Source of the DNA: Hypericum androsaemum
Taxonomy: Eukaryota; Streptophyta; Magnoliopsida; Malpighiales; Hypericaceae
Assembly: GCA_963995505.1 (NCBI GenBank)
Contig: OZ023186.1
Span: forward strand, 6,758,001-6,822,000
Reading direction: 5' to 3'
Length of the DNA: 64,000 bases
Position 1 is the first letter of the stretch. The number at the start of each line of letters is the position of its first letter. Below the pieces are notes generated by a model. It searched no databases. It was not told where the DNA came from and was given only the letters and a program-made list of their open reading frames with translations. This document shows positions 1 to 12,035 of the stretch, in pieces. Position numbers and translations under genes: made by a program.

Positions 1-1476
1 TTACATATTATTTTTTGAGAAATACTTTGTATTATAATTGTGGATATGTGCAGGCCGCATCAATGGCCAGGGAACCAGGGAGTTGGATAAAAGCCCATCA
101 AGCCCATGTCAAATTGTCTTGACCACTTAAATCTAACGGCCCAAAATGTAGTCCCACCTATAGACAAATTTTCTTTAGTCTTCGTTCAATCCGGTCTCTC
201 TTGAGACCGGTGTATACCAAATTCTAACAGCAAGTCTGCAACCATCCTCTTAAGTGCTCAAGAAAATCGCACAAAATTCCAATCACAGAAGACAATCATT
301 TACCAACCAAACTCAGCTTTCTTTTACTCCCAACTTCAAACTCACCTTTCCACCAAATTTGTTTTTTCCAAACTCACCATTCTACCTCCTTATCAAAAGA
401 AAAAATAACTCAAAACTTTCCTACTCAACCCGCCTATCGCCTTAGCTATAAGCAATTTTACTTTCCAGAGGATCCAGGCCAGGTCGAGATTGTTTAGGTC
501 GTCAACGGCGTCGAGCACAGCTCTTGATGCGGGTCTTCTCAGGGCCGTCTCCGATGAAGTTCTTGTTTCCGGTGATGTGGGTCTGCTGTGAAAGCTTCAA
601 TGGTTAAAGGGGAATCGCTCTGCGTCGGCGTCGGCGTCGCCGTCGGGAATTGTCGAAAATTAGGGTTCTTCGCAAATGGGTTTTTTCTTTTTTGGGTTTC
701 TGCCTTGTGAACAAATGGGAAAAGTTAAAAGTAGAAGTGTTTTGTTTTCACAAAAAGTCGGGGGGAGAGAAACTAGAAAAAATATTTTAACTTTTTTTTT
801 CAACTTTACGATCCAAATTTTTAAGGTCATTTTTTCTACTGAACCATTCGGTGCGACCATAAATTGTTTGGTTTGTAAGGTTGGTATTTTTATGGCCAAA
901 TTCGATATATTTTTTATCCCGAATCACAGTCTAATTAGTTAGACCATCGGTGACCGATTACGTATTTTAAACCTTGGAGGAGATGATAATTTTGTAACTT
1001 TGGACAAACTTAGTAATATTTTTTTTGCATTTTCAATAGTGTATCGTCAAAAAATGGCCAATTTCTGGTTTAAAGTGATCACTTAGTTTTGGAACACATC
1101 AGGAATTAAATAGATTAATATATTTTTTCAAATATTAAAACCTAAAACTATTTTGACCTTTTAACTATATAATGCTTACTTATATAGTGTTTAAGGTTCA
1201 ATTTTGGATTTTTCCTATTTTATTCCTTCGGATCATTTCCTACGAAGTCCTTAATATCTATATGAATTTCATCCCATCTTTTAAAAGTTTAGTTTCCCCT
1301 GAACTTGACGGGTATTTTTTTTCTTAAGGGGTACTGAATCGGATATATATCAACCCCGCAAAAAAAATTGGATATATATGAAGCCTTTCTTGTGGGCTTC
1401 GAATTTGGGCCTTGTAATCGGGCTCTAGGCCGTGACTCTTTTTGCTGCCCTTTTAAAGATTGATAATTTAAATATG
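1..1476. other. Intergenic DNA, no supported gene
   Basis: AT-rich plant intergenic sequence. A GC-richer patch at about 470-660 has exon-like composition, but no family is recognisable and no start or splice structure can be defended. The reading frames of 63-88 codons in this stretch look like chance. A short perfect inverted repeat lies at 191-210. Confidence 0.6.
191..210. repeat. Perfect short inverted repeat (hairpin)
   Basis: Two 8-bp arms, CCGGTCTC and GAGACCGG, flank a 4-base TCTT loop. This GC-rich palindrome sits in AT-rich DNA. It may be an end fragment of a small foldback or MITE-type element, but no second terminus or target duplication was found. Confidence 0.5.
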
Positions 1477-2955
1477 GGAAAATTACGTTCAGGTCCCTAT
1501 AGTTTGGCATCTCTCCCTATGGGGTCCCTGCATTTCCGAAATCGTTCCTGACGTCCCCGAAGTTTGGTTTTATCAACTCTCGGGTCTCTGACGACTCTTT
1601 TTTCATTTTTTTTCATGGAATTGACCAAAATACCCTTAAACAAAAAATAAAAAATTCACCTTCTCCAACCTTTGAACAAAAACACCTACCACCAAAAACT
1701 AAGCCAAAACCAAGATCAAACTAACTAAAATCAAGAACACAACTAAGAACAAAATCACTCGATTCCACCCAAAAACTAAAAATAATCTTCAACCTCACAC
1801 CCACTCCTTTACCGCCGTGAGCCACCGTCAAAACTGAAACTAATCAAAACAAAATCAGTGACGAACATCAACAAACAAGAACATCTGTACTGAATTAAGA
1901 AAAAACTTTGTTCTATTGGGCCCAACCCAGAAACACAAAATTCGGGCAAGGACGCAAGCGAGGTCGAATGGAGAAGGACAAAGGAGGCGGGGGTTGATGG
2001 GGATGGGGACGGCGCCGGTTAGGAGGAGTTTTGACGGGGTAGGTTACGACGAGGAGGCTACGACGACGGTTAGGGGATGCCGCCGTCTGCCACCGGAGGA
2101 GGACATCTGACGTGTCGTCTTCCTCGAGATCTGCCTTGTCGGTCTACTAGATCTTGCTCGTCAAGACATCGTTGAACCCTCCTGTCGTCGACGAGGGCAA
2201 TCAACGACGGAAACCAACGACGGCAACTATTGGTCAGAGTGAGGACATTGCTCTCGTCAACGTAATCGACTTCGATGACCTCGAGGATCTTTGCGCTTAA
2301 AGAAATCGACGACGGCAACCATTGACCTCGCTCTTGTCAACGTAATCGACTCCGATGACCCCTAGGATCTTCGCACTCAAAGAAATTGACGACAGCAACC
2401 GTTGTCGTTGCCATACACCTCCTCGTCGTTGCTTCTTTAGTCAATTGTTTCTTGGATTTGGATTTTGAATTTTTTGATTTAGTTTTTTTTTAATTTTCTG
2501 GAAGAGTTTGATTTCTTGAGAATTTGTGAACTTGATTGGTGAGCACGATGAAGATGGTTGGAGACGAAACATGTGGCTGGAGAAGATGATGGATAATTTT
2601 TTTGTTGATTATGTTTTCTGGATTGGATTTTTGATGCTCTTTGGAATTGAGAATTTTTATCTGAGTTTTTTTCTTTAATGTTCTTGGTTGTGTTCTTGAT
2701 TTTGGTTAGTTTGATCTTAGTTTTGGGTTGATTTTTGGTGGTGGGTGTTTTTGTTCAAAGGTTGGAGAAGGTACATTTTTTTATTTTTTGTTTAAGGATA
2801 TTTTGGTTATTTCCATGACCAAAAATGAAAAAAAGAGCCGTCAGGGCCCCGAGAATCTCTAAAACCAAACTTCGGGGACGTCAGCAACGATTTCGGAAAT
2901 GCAGGGACTCCAGAGGGAGAGACGTCAAACTACAGAGATCTGAGCATAATTTTCC
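1477..2955. mobile_element. Long-TIR element with GC-rich cargo (Pack-MULE-like)
   Basis: Roughly 280 bp at the left end (1477 to about 1760) recurs inverted at the right end (about 2675 to 2955), including matching blocks about 'cggggacgtca', the TTTAAGGATATTTTGG region and the guanine-rich stretch near 2740. The termini read GGAAAATTA on both sides. The flanks resemble each other (TTTAAATAT at 1467-1475, TTTGAAATAT at 2956-2965), a possible imperfect 9-10 bp target duplication as expected for Mutator-like elements. The interior (about 1900-2420) is much more GC-rich than the TIRs and encodes no transposase, which fits captured host sequence. That it is Mutator-like is inferred from long TIRs and duplication size. 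Confidence 0.75.
2256..2415. repeat. 80-bp tandem duplication inside the TIR element
   Basis: A unit of about 80 bp beginning GTCAACGTAATCGAC at 2256 recurs at 2336 with a few substitutions. A weaker partial copy lies just upstream (about 2185-2250). It is part of the GC-rich cargo and keeps no long open frame. Confidence 0.7.
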
Positions 2956-3510
2956 TTTGAAATATTTATAGACGATTAATGTAAGGTTGATAATATAAAT
3001 ATGTCTATACAATTGAAAAAATTTCAAAAGGTTGATAAGGTAAACATTTCTAGGTTAATTAATCGCTTATTTCGCATAGAGAGAAAAAAAGGAAAGAATA
3101 CATTGGGACTCGTAATTAATAATATATCCGCCATGAGCATATGTCAAAAACGAAAAATCTCAGATGATCGATCGATGGAAAATGTGAAAAAAATGGTCAA
3201 TCATTTAACATTTTCTATATATTGGCCGCTATTTTATTAATTAAGAAAGAGTATTTTTGATTTCGTAATTTTTCAATACGCTTATTAAAAAAGATTGTCC
3301 GGACTCAATCCCGGACCCGAAATAGGCGATTAGTTAATTGTTAGATGTAGGTTTTAGATAAGTAAATCTCATTACCAACAAATAAACCAAGGAGTAGATT
3401 ATTAGACAGACACACTAGGTGTGAACTAGACATTGGGAATCCACTATACGTGAGAGCAGCCAACTTGAATGAGAAGCAAACAATCCCGAATCTTGGTGTA
3501 TTTTTTTAAA
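2956..3510. other. AT-rich spacer between two TIR elements
   Basis: About 550 bp of AT-rich DNA between two long-TIR elements. A 79-codon frame at 3001-3240 has no recognisable motif and composition typical of noncoding DNA, so it is not called as a gene. Confidence 0.6.
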
Positions 3511-4973
3511 GAAAATTACTCTGAAGTCCCTCGGATTTGTTTAAATATACTTAAAAGTCTCTCCTGTTTGTAAAATTCTGACATCTCTCTGGTTTGATTT
3601 TATTATACTTTTGGGTCCCTAGCGCACATTAGCAGCTCTTTTTTTTTTATTTTTGTCAATAAAATGACCAAAATATCCTAAAATAAAAAAATTGCTTACA
3701 TCATCTCTTCTTCTTCCTCCTAACCAGTGACATTATCATTTCTTCATTCCTCTTAATGATTCAATAACATAAAGAAGAAGACCACTTTCAGCTAAACAAA
3801 CTTTCAATTAAACCCAGTCCTAACTAAATCCAAGATCAAGAACAACCAACATCAAAATAAAACTCAAGAATTTAAAAACCCCAAATCAAGCACGGCGAAG
3901 AAGATGGTCGTGGGCCCAGCTTTCGTCTTCCCCCATTATGACTTCGCTTAGAACCGACGTACACTGGCAGAACCTACGACTTTGCTCAAAACCAATGCCG
4001 TCATCTCCAGTCCCACCTCTCCCCGCGCCAGATCTCTGCCTCCGATCAATGTGCGAGAGCTCCTCTCCTCCTCGTCCTACTTTGCGGACCCCATCGACCT
4101 CTCTCTGCCCACGCCCCCCGCTGGGCCCCTCCCCACCCCTATATTCGTCCCCTCTTTCACTCCCCGATAGGATGCCAATGCCGCCCCCATCTCAGTCCTC
4201 TCCTCCACTCCCTCTTGTTCGATGATGAGGAGCGTCGGCCTTTTGTTCGATGACAATGAGCGTCGGCCCCAAGCGGGGTAGTTCTTGATTTCTGGAACTG
4301 AGCAATGGATTTGATGACGAAGAGCGTCGGCCTCGCCACAAGTTCCAAAGGAATGGTCTCGCCGTTCAACCCGTCGTCGCTGTCGATCGGGGATTCTTCA
4401 ATTGTGGGTCACGAAGTCGTGGTTAATTATGTGTTGTAGTCGATGTACTCTCCGGTGGGGTCCTCGCCCCACTCCCAGTCCTCCATCGGCCACCACTCCT
4501 AGGAGTCCTCCTCCACCTGCTTCTCCAGATCCCTCAAGCCCTCCGGCCGAAAGGTCAACTCCAGTGCTGCCGACGGGTCCAAGCCCCACAATGGTAAGCG
4601 GGGCAAGTAGATCGACATCATGGAAGAGGAAGGCCTGCTCTACGACGATGGCTCCCTCGTCGGTGCTACTCTCTTGCCTTCATCCTCTTAGGTGGGATGC
4701 CTCTTCCGGTGAGATGGTCCGAGCACATGAATTTTGAGGATTGGGGATTTCATAGGGTAGAAGAAGAGATGAGGTAGAAGAACACATGATGTCAGCATTT
4801 TTATATTTTTTATTCTAAGGGTATTTTAGTCATTTTAATGACAAAAAAAAAACTCATTTAGGGACCCGAAAGTATAATAAAATCAAACACGAGGGACGTC
4901 GGCGTGTATTTTTCAAACAAGAAGGACTTTTGAGTATATTTAAGCAAATTCGAAGAACTTGAGAGTAATTTTC
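3511..4973. mobile_element. Second long-TIR element with different GC-rich cargo
   Basis: The left end (3511 to about 3720) recurs inverted at the right end (about 4760 to 4973). Shared blocks include the GAAAATTACTCT terminus, the TTTAAATATACT block and the GATTTTATTATACTTT block. Terminal sequence and organisation match the element at 1477-2955, but the interior differs. The cargo (about 3890-4740) is rich in C and G, with proline/serine-rich frames, including 111 codons on + at 4402-4737. No transposase is present. The flanks (TTTTTTAAA and TTCTTTTAA, the second offset by two bases) are only a weak candidate target duplication. The cargo family is not recognised. Confidence 0.7.
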
Positions 4974-5235
4974 CCTTCTTTTAATGTACGCAAAATATAA
5001 TATAGTTGTAATATAGTTATTGTCATGCTCTCAAAACTCAGATGACATGATAATCGTCGCGAGATAATTTAATCTGCTAGATTTAAATTATAAGATAACA
5101 ATTAAACAAATACTTAAAACACAATAAATTTTTGAATACACATCATCAATAAATCATTAAAGTTGCCGAATCTAAATAAAAACTAAAACTACAATAAGAA
5201 TGAAATCAAATTACTTAAAATTTCTCAAAATCAAT

Positions 5236-5964
5236 GTCGTATGTGCACCTTTGCTCCGAGCCTGTGGAATTTCGATCAGCACTAACTTCACTCAAGTGGA
5301 TGGTCGTATTCTCCCGGCTCCAAAGGTGCACATACGATGGGCTTGCTTTATAGTGCTTTGCATTTTGACTTTCTTGGTTCATGCACCAAAACTGTACATC
5401 TTAATTATGACAATGGTTGGTTGTTGGTCAACAGCTGAAAGTGGGCAACGGGGAAGATTTCTTTCCTCGAAATGGGAGGTGGAATTTCAACAACAAGGTA
5501 GGTGATTGTTTTGCTGTTATTGCAATATGACTTTTAGTTTGATGCTCATCTTTACTTCCTGTCTAGAAACTGGTGGAACCTGCTAGAGTTGAAAGATGGG
5601 CTGTTGTGAATTTTTCTGCCCGATGTGACGTACAAGCCCTTGTACGAGATCTAAAGAAATGTGCAGATATGAAAGGAATTGTAAGTTCATTGTTTTTCCT
5701 TTATATTTTATTATGTTTTTTGTTTTCTTTTTTTTCACTATTTTTTTTCCCGTTCTGTTCATGTACAGCCTATGGACCCTCCCTTTACAATTATCGAAGA
5801 GAGTCCGCAGATGCGACGAGCACCAACACTGGTTAGGGTGGAGAAAATGTTTGAGGAGATTAAGTCTAAACTTCCAGAAGCTCCAAAATTCCTGCTCTGC
5901 TTACTTCCTGAAAGGAAAAATTCTGATATATATGGTCAGTGCAGTACTATAATTTGATGGCTCG
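5236..5964 (+). pseudogene. Partial ARGONAUTE4-type duplicate (four exons)
   Basis: Duplicate of 9270-9980 in the downstream ARGONAUTE locus, introns included. Exon-like blocks are 5247-5324 (LRACGISISTNF), 5435-5497 (LKVGNGEDFFPRNGRW), 5567-5680 (KLVEPARVERWAVVNF) and 5769-5934 (RAPTLVRVEKMFEEIK, ending NSDIYG). They cover the linker 2/MID part of an AGO4-clade protein. In this copy the third exon still ends MKGI before a GTAAGT donor, whereas the downstream locus has lost one base there. No start, no PAZ and no PIWI catalytic core are present, so it is a fragment. Its left edge carries an inverted 18-base copy of its own exon-intron junction. Confidence 0.85.
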
Positions 5965-6719
5965 GAAGAGAACCAATGCCCAGCATACAGGTAGAACTTG
6001 TCCCCTCTCCCGTGAAGGACACGTGGCAGCGGAGGAGCACGTGGTGCGGGTGACCGGACAGTCACCATACCCGATCTTAGAGGGAATCGTTCAACCGCTA
6101 GCACCCGAACTTCTCGATGAGCCCGTCATTGCTGACGCCTCCCGTGGATGCGCCGCTCACTCTTGCCCATATTCCTCTTCAATAGTAAATTCAGTTAGAG
6201 AAAGAAACGGCAACAAGGACGGATGGGTGGTTTATGCAGAAAATGGTAGGCTAATTATGTTTGGGTAATTGATTATTTGTGTTTCGTTTATTTAAGTTCT
6301 TAAGTTTCATATTTAAAATAGCAGATTTTACAACTTGTAAAACAGTTTTAGACATTTCGGAATAACATCTCTACCGTCGAAAATCTTGACCATTGTTATT
6401 GAGACAGGTTTTTAAAATTTTAGATCAACTAAACATAGTTTCACCATTGATTTTATAGATAGTAAAGGCTACCCCATGGATCCGTTTGTTCTCTAAACTT
6501 AGGTTTTGTCTGAGGGAAAGGAGAAAAAGGCAATTCATTCCTTTATATTAACCTTAGTTTCGTCTAAATATTATTAGATCACCCAATTTTCTTTTACGGG
6601 AATCACCGAACCAGTACCAGAGCATAAATTGTAGCTTGGAGAAAATATTCATTTTAAATACTTGTCAGAATAATTTTATCATCTTTAAAAGTTCTATTAT
6701 CTTTAAAAGAATCACCGAA
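5965..6719. other. Unannotated stretch upstream of the ARGONAUTE locus
   Basis: Homology to the ARGONAUTE locus stops near 5964. 5965-6180 is GC-richer and keeps a 109-codon + frame starting at 5939, without any motif I recognise. 6270-6700 is AT-rich. It probably includes the promoter of the ARGONAUTE-type gene that follows, but I see no element I can name. Confidence 0.45.
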
Positions 6720-9700
6720 CTCTCTCCTCTTCCTTCCACCACCCCAAGCCATCGCTTCTCTTCATTTCACTGCGCAAAGTAATCTCTCTCTCCGTTTCGT
6801 TTCCATGAATGAGACTATATTTTAGTGACCCGCTTTATTTTCTGATGCAATGTACTTTTTTTTAAAGTTATTATTTGAATTTGATAATCTACGTTGCATG
6901 GGGTTTTCTCTCGCTTTAGCTGATTCTTTAGTTTTTTATTTTAGTTTTCGGATTTTTGGTTGTTTTTAACTTTATTCCTGGTTAATATTTGAAATGCGTC
7001 GTCTATTTTGCATGATCCTTGGGTTTGCCTCGCTTTAACTGATTTTATTTTTTATTTTTTTTAGTTTTGAGATTCTGGGTTGTTTATTTCTAACGTGCAA
7101 TGTGGTTCTTGAGGTGCTAATTCGGACATGCATTGTTTTTTTGGTAGGTTATGTCTGATACCGAGGCGAGCGAGTTGTCCCTTCCCCCGCCCCCTCCCTT
7201 GCTACCGGACGTTGTCCCGATCCGAGTCGTCCCCACCGAGCCAGAGAAGAAGAAGGTGGATAGGGTCCCAGGGCCACGGCGCGGGATGGGTACGAAGGGT
7301 CAGAAGGCGACATTGTTGACCAACCACTTTAAAGTCAATGTTGCTAATGTTCATGGGCAGTTCTTCCACTACAGTGTACGGTTTCGTCTATCCGGGGTTT
7401 CCTGAATTAGAACTTGTGTTTTTTTTTGGGACGAGTACTAATAACTTGTTTCTGAACAGGTTGCTTTGTTTTATGAAGATGGGCGCCCTGTCGAAGGGAA
7501 GGGTGTAGTAGGGAGGAAAGTGCTGGATAAGGTTGAAGAGACATACAAAGCAGAGCTTGCGGGGAAGGACTTCGCTTACGATGGGGAGAAGAGCTTGTTT
7601 ACCGTCGGTCCGCTCCCAGGTAACAAGCTGGAGTTCACTGTTGTGCTGGAGGATATGTCATCTGCCAGGTATTTTGAATCTGTTGTTCGAAATACATTCG
7701 CGTGATTTGTTGTTTCGTGTTAAATTGGTTGTGCACGTTGTTGGGCTGCATGTCGTGAAAGTAAAATCAAGCCTTTGGCTATTTGTTCAGCTGATCTTGC
7801 TTGGGATTTTGAATCTTTTTCCTAGAAACAATGGTAATGGAAGTTCAGATGGGAGCCCTCACGAGCCTGACAAGAAAAGGTTCAGACGCCCATCTCGCTC
7901 GAAGACGTTCAAGGTGAAAATATCTTATGCTGCCAAGATTCCTATGCAAGCAATTGCGAATGCGTTGCGGGGTCAGGAATCAGAAAATTCTCAGGAAGCA
8001 CTCAGGGTGCTTGACATCATATTACGACAGCATGCGGCTAAACGGTTCGTTTGCCTTTTTTTTTTTTTTTGCTTTTCTAAGATGAAGCTTTTGCTTTAAA
8101 TTTCAAGATAAGGCATTCTTTTACCAAAATTGAAGATACTCCTATTCCTTTGTAGGGGCTGCCTTCTTGTCCACCAATCTTTCTTCCACAACGATGCGAA
8201 GAACTTTTTGAATTTGGGTGGTGGTGTCCTTGGCTGCAGAGGATTCCATTCAAGTTTTAGGACCTCTCAGGGGGGCTTGTCTCTCAATACTGGTGTGATT
8301 TTCTTAACAATTAAAGCCACTATTTTGTCTCTCTCTGATTCTTGAGAATCACTACCTTCCACATTTGTTCAGATGTTTCAACCACAATGATAATTCAGCC
8401 TGGTCCTGTTGTGGATTTTCTTATTGCAAACCAAAACGCGAGGGATCGGTCTTCTCTTGACTGGACCAAGGTAGCCCCCATTCATGTGTTCCTTTCATCA
8501 TTATTTGTGGCTCCGATTGAATCTCTTATTGTTGGCGTGCTTCTGTCAATAGGCTAGAAGAACGCTCAAGAACTTGAGGATTACCGTCCGTCCGTCAAAT
8601 CAAGAGTATAAGATCACCGGCTTGAGTGACAGACTTTGCAACGAGCAGACGTCAGTTCCTCTTTTGCTCATATATATATTTTTCTTTCTTAACTTGCATT
8701 ACCATTTTTCTTCTGTAGTCATTTACAAAATGTTGGCCATGCACGAAATTTAATAGATAATTCTCCTCAGGTTTGAAATGAAGCAAAGAAATGGAAATGA
8801 TGGAGGCCAAACAGTTGAACTAACTGTTCTCGAGTATTTTGTTAATCATCGCAAGATAAATTTGCATCACTCTGGAGAACTGCCATGCATTAATGTCGGG
8901 AAGCCAAAGCGTCCTACTTATATTCCCATTGAGGTATCTATTTTTGAAGTCTTCGTCTTTAGGTCGGCTTTAGCATGGAGAATATGTCCATATATGCATT
9001 GACTGCCAAATTTATACTCATATACTTTTCATCTATCTGCAGCTCTGTTCGTTGATCTCCTTGCAACGGTACACCAAAGCACTCTCTACCCTTCAACGAT
9101 CTTCATTGGTAGAGAAGTCAAGACAGAAGCCTCGGGAGAGGATGAGTATCCTGTCTCATGTACGCATCTTTCCTTTATTCGGCGTGTGCCTACTCTACTA
9201 TATGACATTCTTAGAGTGTATCCCATCTCATTATTTTTTATTTTAGGTTCTGAAAACCAGCAATTATGAGGCCGAACCTTTGCTCCGAGCCTGTGGAATT
9301 TCGATCAGCACTAACTTCACTCAAGTGGATGGCCGTATTCTCCCGGCTCCAAAGGTGCACATACGACGGGCTTGCTTTGCATTTTGACTTTCTTGGTTCA
9401 TTCTAGCATGCACCAAAACTGTACATCTTAATTATGACAATGGTTGGTTGTTGGTCAACAGCTGAAAGTGGGCAACGGGGAAGATTTCTTTCCTCGAAAT
9501 GGGAGGTGGAATTTCAACAACAAGGTGGGTGATTGTTTTGCTGTTATTGCAATATGACTTTTACTTTGATGCTCATATTTACTTCCTGTCTAGAAACTGG
9601 TGGAACCTGCTAGAGTTGAAAGATGGGCTGTTGTGAATTTTTCTGCCCGATGTGACGTACGCGCCCTTGTACGAGATCTAAAGAAATGTGCAGATATGAA

Positions 9701-10661
9701 AGAATTGTAAGTTCATAGTTTTTCCTTTATATTTTATTATTTTTTTGTTTTCACTATTTTTTTCCGGTTCTGTGTATGTACAGCCTATGGACCCTCCCGT
9801 TACAGTTATAGAAGAGAGTCCGCAGATGCGACGAGCACCAACACTGGTTAGGGTGGAGAAAATGTTTGAGGAGATTAAGTCTAAATTTCCAGAAGCTCCA
9901 AAATTCCTGCTCTGCTTACTCCCTGAAAGGAAAAATTCTGATATATATGGTCAGTGCAATACTATAATTTGATGGCTGGACAAATGAAAAGGTAATGTAA
10001 CTTATAATCTTGCTAATCTCGAAGGTCCATGGAAGCGAAAAAATCTTGCTGAATATGGAATCCGCACTCAGTGCATTGCTCCTATGAAGGTCAATGATCA
10101 ATATCTTACTAACGTTCTGTTGAAAATCAACGCAAAGGTAATTTCATTACTGATTTCAGTTTTAGGCTAATTCACCTCATCTTGCATCTGAGGTCCGAGT
10201 TTTGATTTGTTATTTCATGACAATTGTGATGGTTGTTTTCATTCTTCTGCTTTTGTAGCTTGGAGGGTTGAATTCTTTATTGGCAGTTGAACATTCTCTG
10301 TCGATACCTCTTATTTCTAACAAGCCGACAATTATCCTTGGGATGGATGTGTGTCTCATGGCTCTCCTGGCCGCTCGGATATTCCCTCCATCGCTGCGGT
10401 ATGTAGATTGGGTTTCTTTTGTTCTGGTAGCTAATTATGTGTTTTTGACATTCCTGCTATCTTACACTGATGAGATTGGGTTACAATGACGGTTGCAGAT
10501 AAGTTTTTCTCTTGTTATGAACTGTCAGGTTGTCAGCTCTAGGCACTGGCCACTAATTTCTCGCTATAGGGCTTCTGTGAGGACACAATCTCCTAAACAT
10601 GAGATGATTGATTCCCTCTTTAAGCCGATTTCTGGTACCAACAAAGACGAAGGCATGATGA
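6720..10661 (+). pseudogene. AGO4-like: ARGONAUTE4-type gene, truncated in PIWI and frameshifted
   Basis: AGO4-clade proteins load 24-nt siRNAs and guide RNA-directed DNA methylation in the nucleus. A 5'UTR exon (about 6720-6778) and leader intron precede ATG 7151. Coding exons by eye: 7151-7375, 7460-7668, 7826-8044, 8156-8292, 8373-8470, 8553-8650, 8771-8933, 9043-9159, 9247-9354, 9462-9524, 9594-9706, 9784-9949, 10025-10137, 10259-10398 and 10529-10661. Hallmarks are a proline-rich N-terminus, GTKGQKATLLTNHFKVNV, KIPMQAIANALRGQESENS, GGGVLGCRGFHSSFRT, CINVGKPKRP and SRYRASVRTQSPK. Defects: one base lost in MKGI near 9702; a 2-base GT gain near 10347 right after the first PIWI aspartate (GMDV); and loss of everything after EGMMR. 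The second catalytic Asp and the His are absent. The family is usually about 900 residues; at most about 650 codons remain here. Confidence 0.9.
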
Positions 10662-11364
10662 GGTATTACAGTGACCAAGATGTTAAACACTTGCACCACA
10701 AGAAGCAAAAAACTTCGAAGGAAAGAATAATTCTAGTAAAGATGATGCACTGATCATCTCATATTCGTCAAGGAACTCGACCAAATGATCATAAATCGCC
10801 ATTCTCCGTATGCGGAAACCAAGAATGGTGTTCATCGTCGCCAGAAGGTGCAGTGACCCTCTTGCGTACCAGCGCTTCGACGGTCGGACATACCCTCTTC
10901 CTCCCTCCTCTGGGTCTTGATCTGAATTGCTCATCGAACTCTTCAAAGTTACCCTGAATCGAGCAATTAAATGTATGTAAATAATGAATCCGCTGTAGTT
11001 AAGCACCAAGGGGAAATACAGATAGCCTGATAAGAGAGAGATCCTGAGGCTGAGACAGCAGACTTACAGAAGTATAAACGTGGCGGCAAGATTTTTCATG
11101 CCGGTCTCTTACATGCTTGTAGGAGAATCTCATTCCACAACCAGAATAGCCACACGCGAAAGGTCTATAATCAAGATGCACAGCCTTTATGTGCTTGTTA
11201 AGATTTGTTTTCTGCACGTTATAACTAACGAATTAGAAACCCTCGGCCACAAGGAAGTATATGGATTGCCACAAACAATCGAAGGGCAATACTCATATGA
11301 ATGAGAGGTTACGATGTCGATTGACCAACTTACAGTTACAAATGTGCAGCTACAACCTTCGAAA
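10662..11364 (-). pseudogene. Duplicated 3' end of the TFIIIA gene
   Basis: Copy of 13344-14046 with roughly a dozen substitutions in 700 bp by eye. It holds last-exon sequence 10789-10953 ([15 protein letters not shown]), the penultimate exon 11068-11211 ([19 protein letters not shown]) and about 30 bases of the preceding exon (11334-11364), where homology stops. It keeps only zinc finger 9 and the C-terminus, with no start. Its left edge coincides with the truncation point of the plus-strand ARGONAUTE gene, so the two broken genes meet tail to tail. It could donate a polyadenylation signal to the ARGONAUTE remnant, but this is inference. Confidence 0.88.
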
Positions 11365-12035
11365 GTAAATATTCCCGCGGAGTTCTGCCAGCCTATCAAG
11401 GTAGTAGTAGGTCCCGACTAGCTAGCTCTAGACAGTAGTTTGGAAGTCCTGACAATGAGCCTGCAAGATCGTTCTTTAGCTCAGGCCAATGGCATTTTGA
11501 TGCTCCTCGGTGCAGAAGAGGAAGCATTATCAGGAACTCTTGTGTGGACTAGGTCTGCTGTTTCGTATGCAACTTTTGTATAGAAGAAGTGAGCATCGAC
11601 TGTGCACTGTCTTCGGATCAGTACTAACCCGGAAAGGCTTGTCAGAAACTCGATCATGACATGGCCCTCGGTGGCTTTTCCTGCTTCTCTGCTGTAGAGG
11701 AAGCATGATCTTTTGTTGACTCGGATATATCGGTTGTTGCAAGTATTGCACTTTTCTCTTTTGTGCTCTTCATATCTCTGCTCGATTCGAGCTTAGCTGC
11801 TGGCTTTCAAGTGAAGGTTTTTGGCCTAAACCAAAATCCTACTGGAGCTGGGATTTTCGTCATCTTCGCATCAGTTATTGCAGTAAAATTGTCGAATTCA
11901 CTCCAACAATGGAACTCTACTTTAGCTAGATAATCTCTTATTAATCTTGCAAATTATGCCTCCTCACAACACTAGTACTACTCGTCTTCCCTCTTGAGAT
12001 ACCGCCCTAACTCCCTGAACTTCAATATTCAGACC
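11365..12035. other. Unassigned sequence
   Basis: Composition is balanced, less AT-rich than the true spacers, and short frames exist on both strands. None gives a recognisable protein. It may be transcribed untranslated sequence of a neighbour, but nothing supports a specific call. Confidence 0.4.

Noticed and set aside
254..942. Several frames of 63-88 codons near the left edge
   Set aside because: No motif, no codon bias, overlapping both strands in AT-rich DNA.
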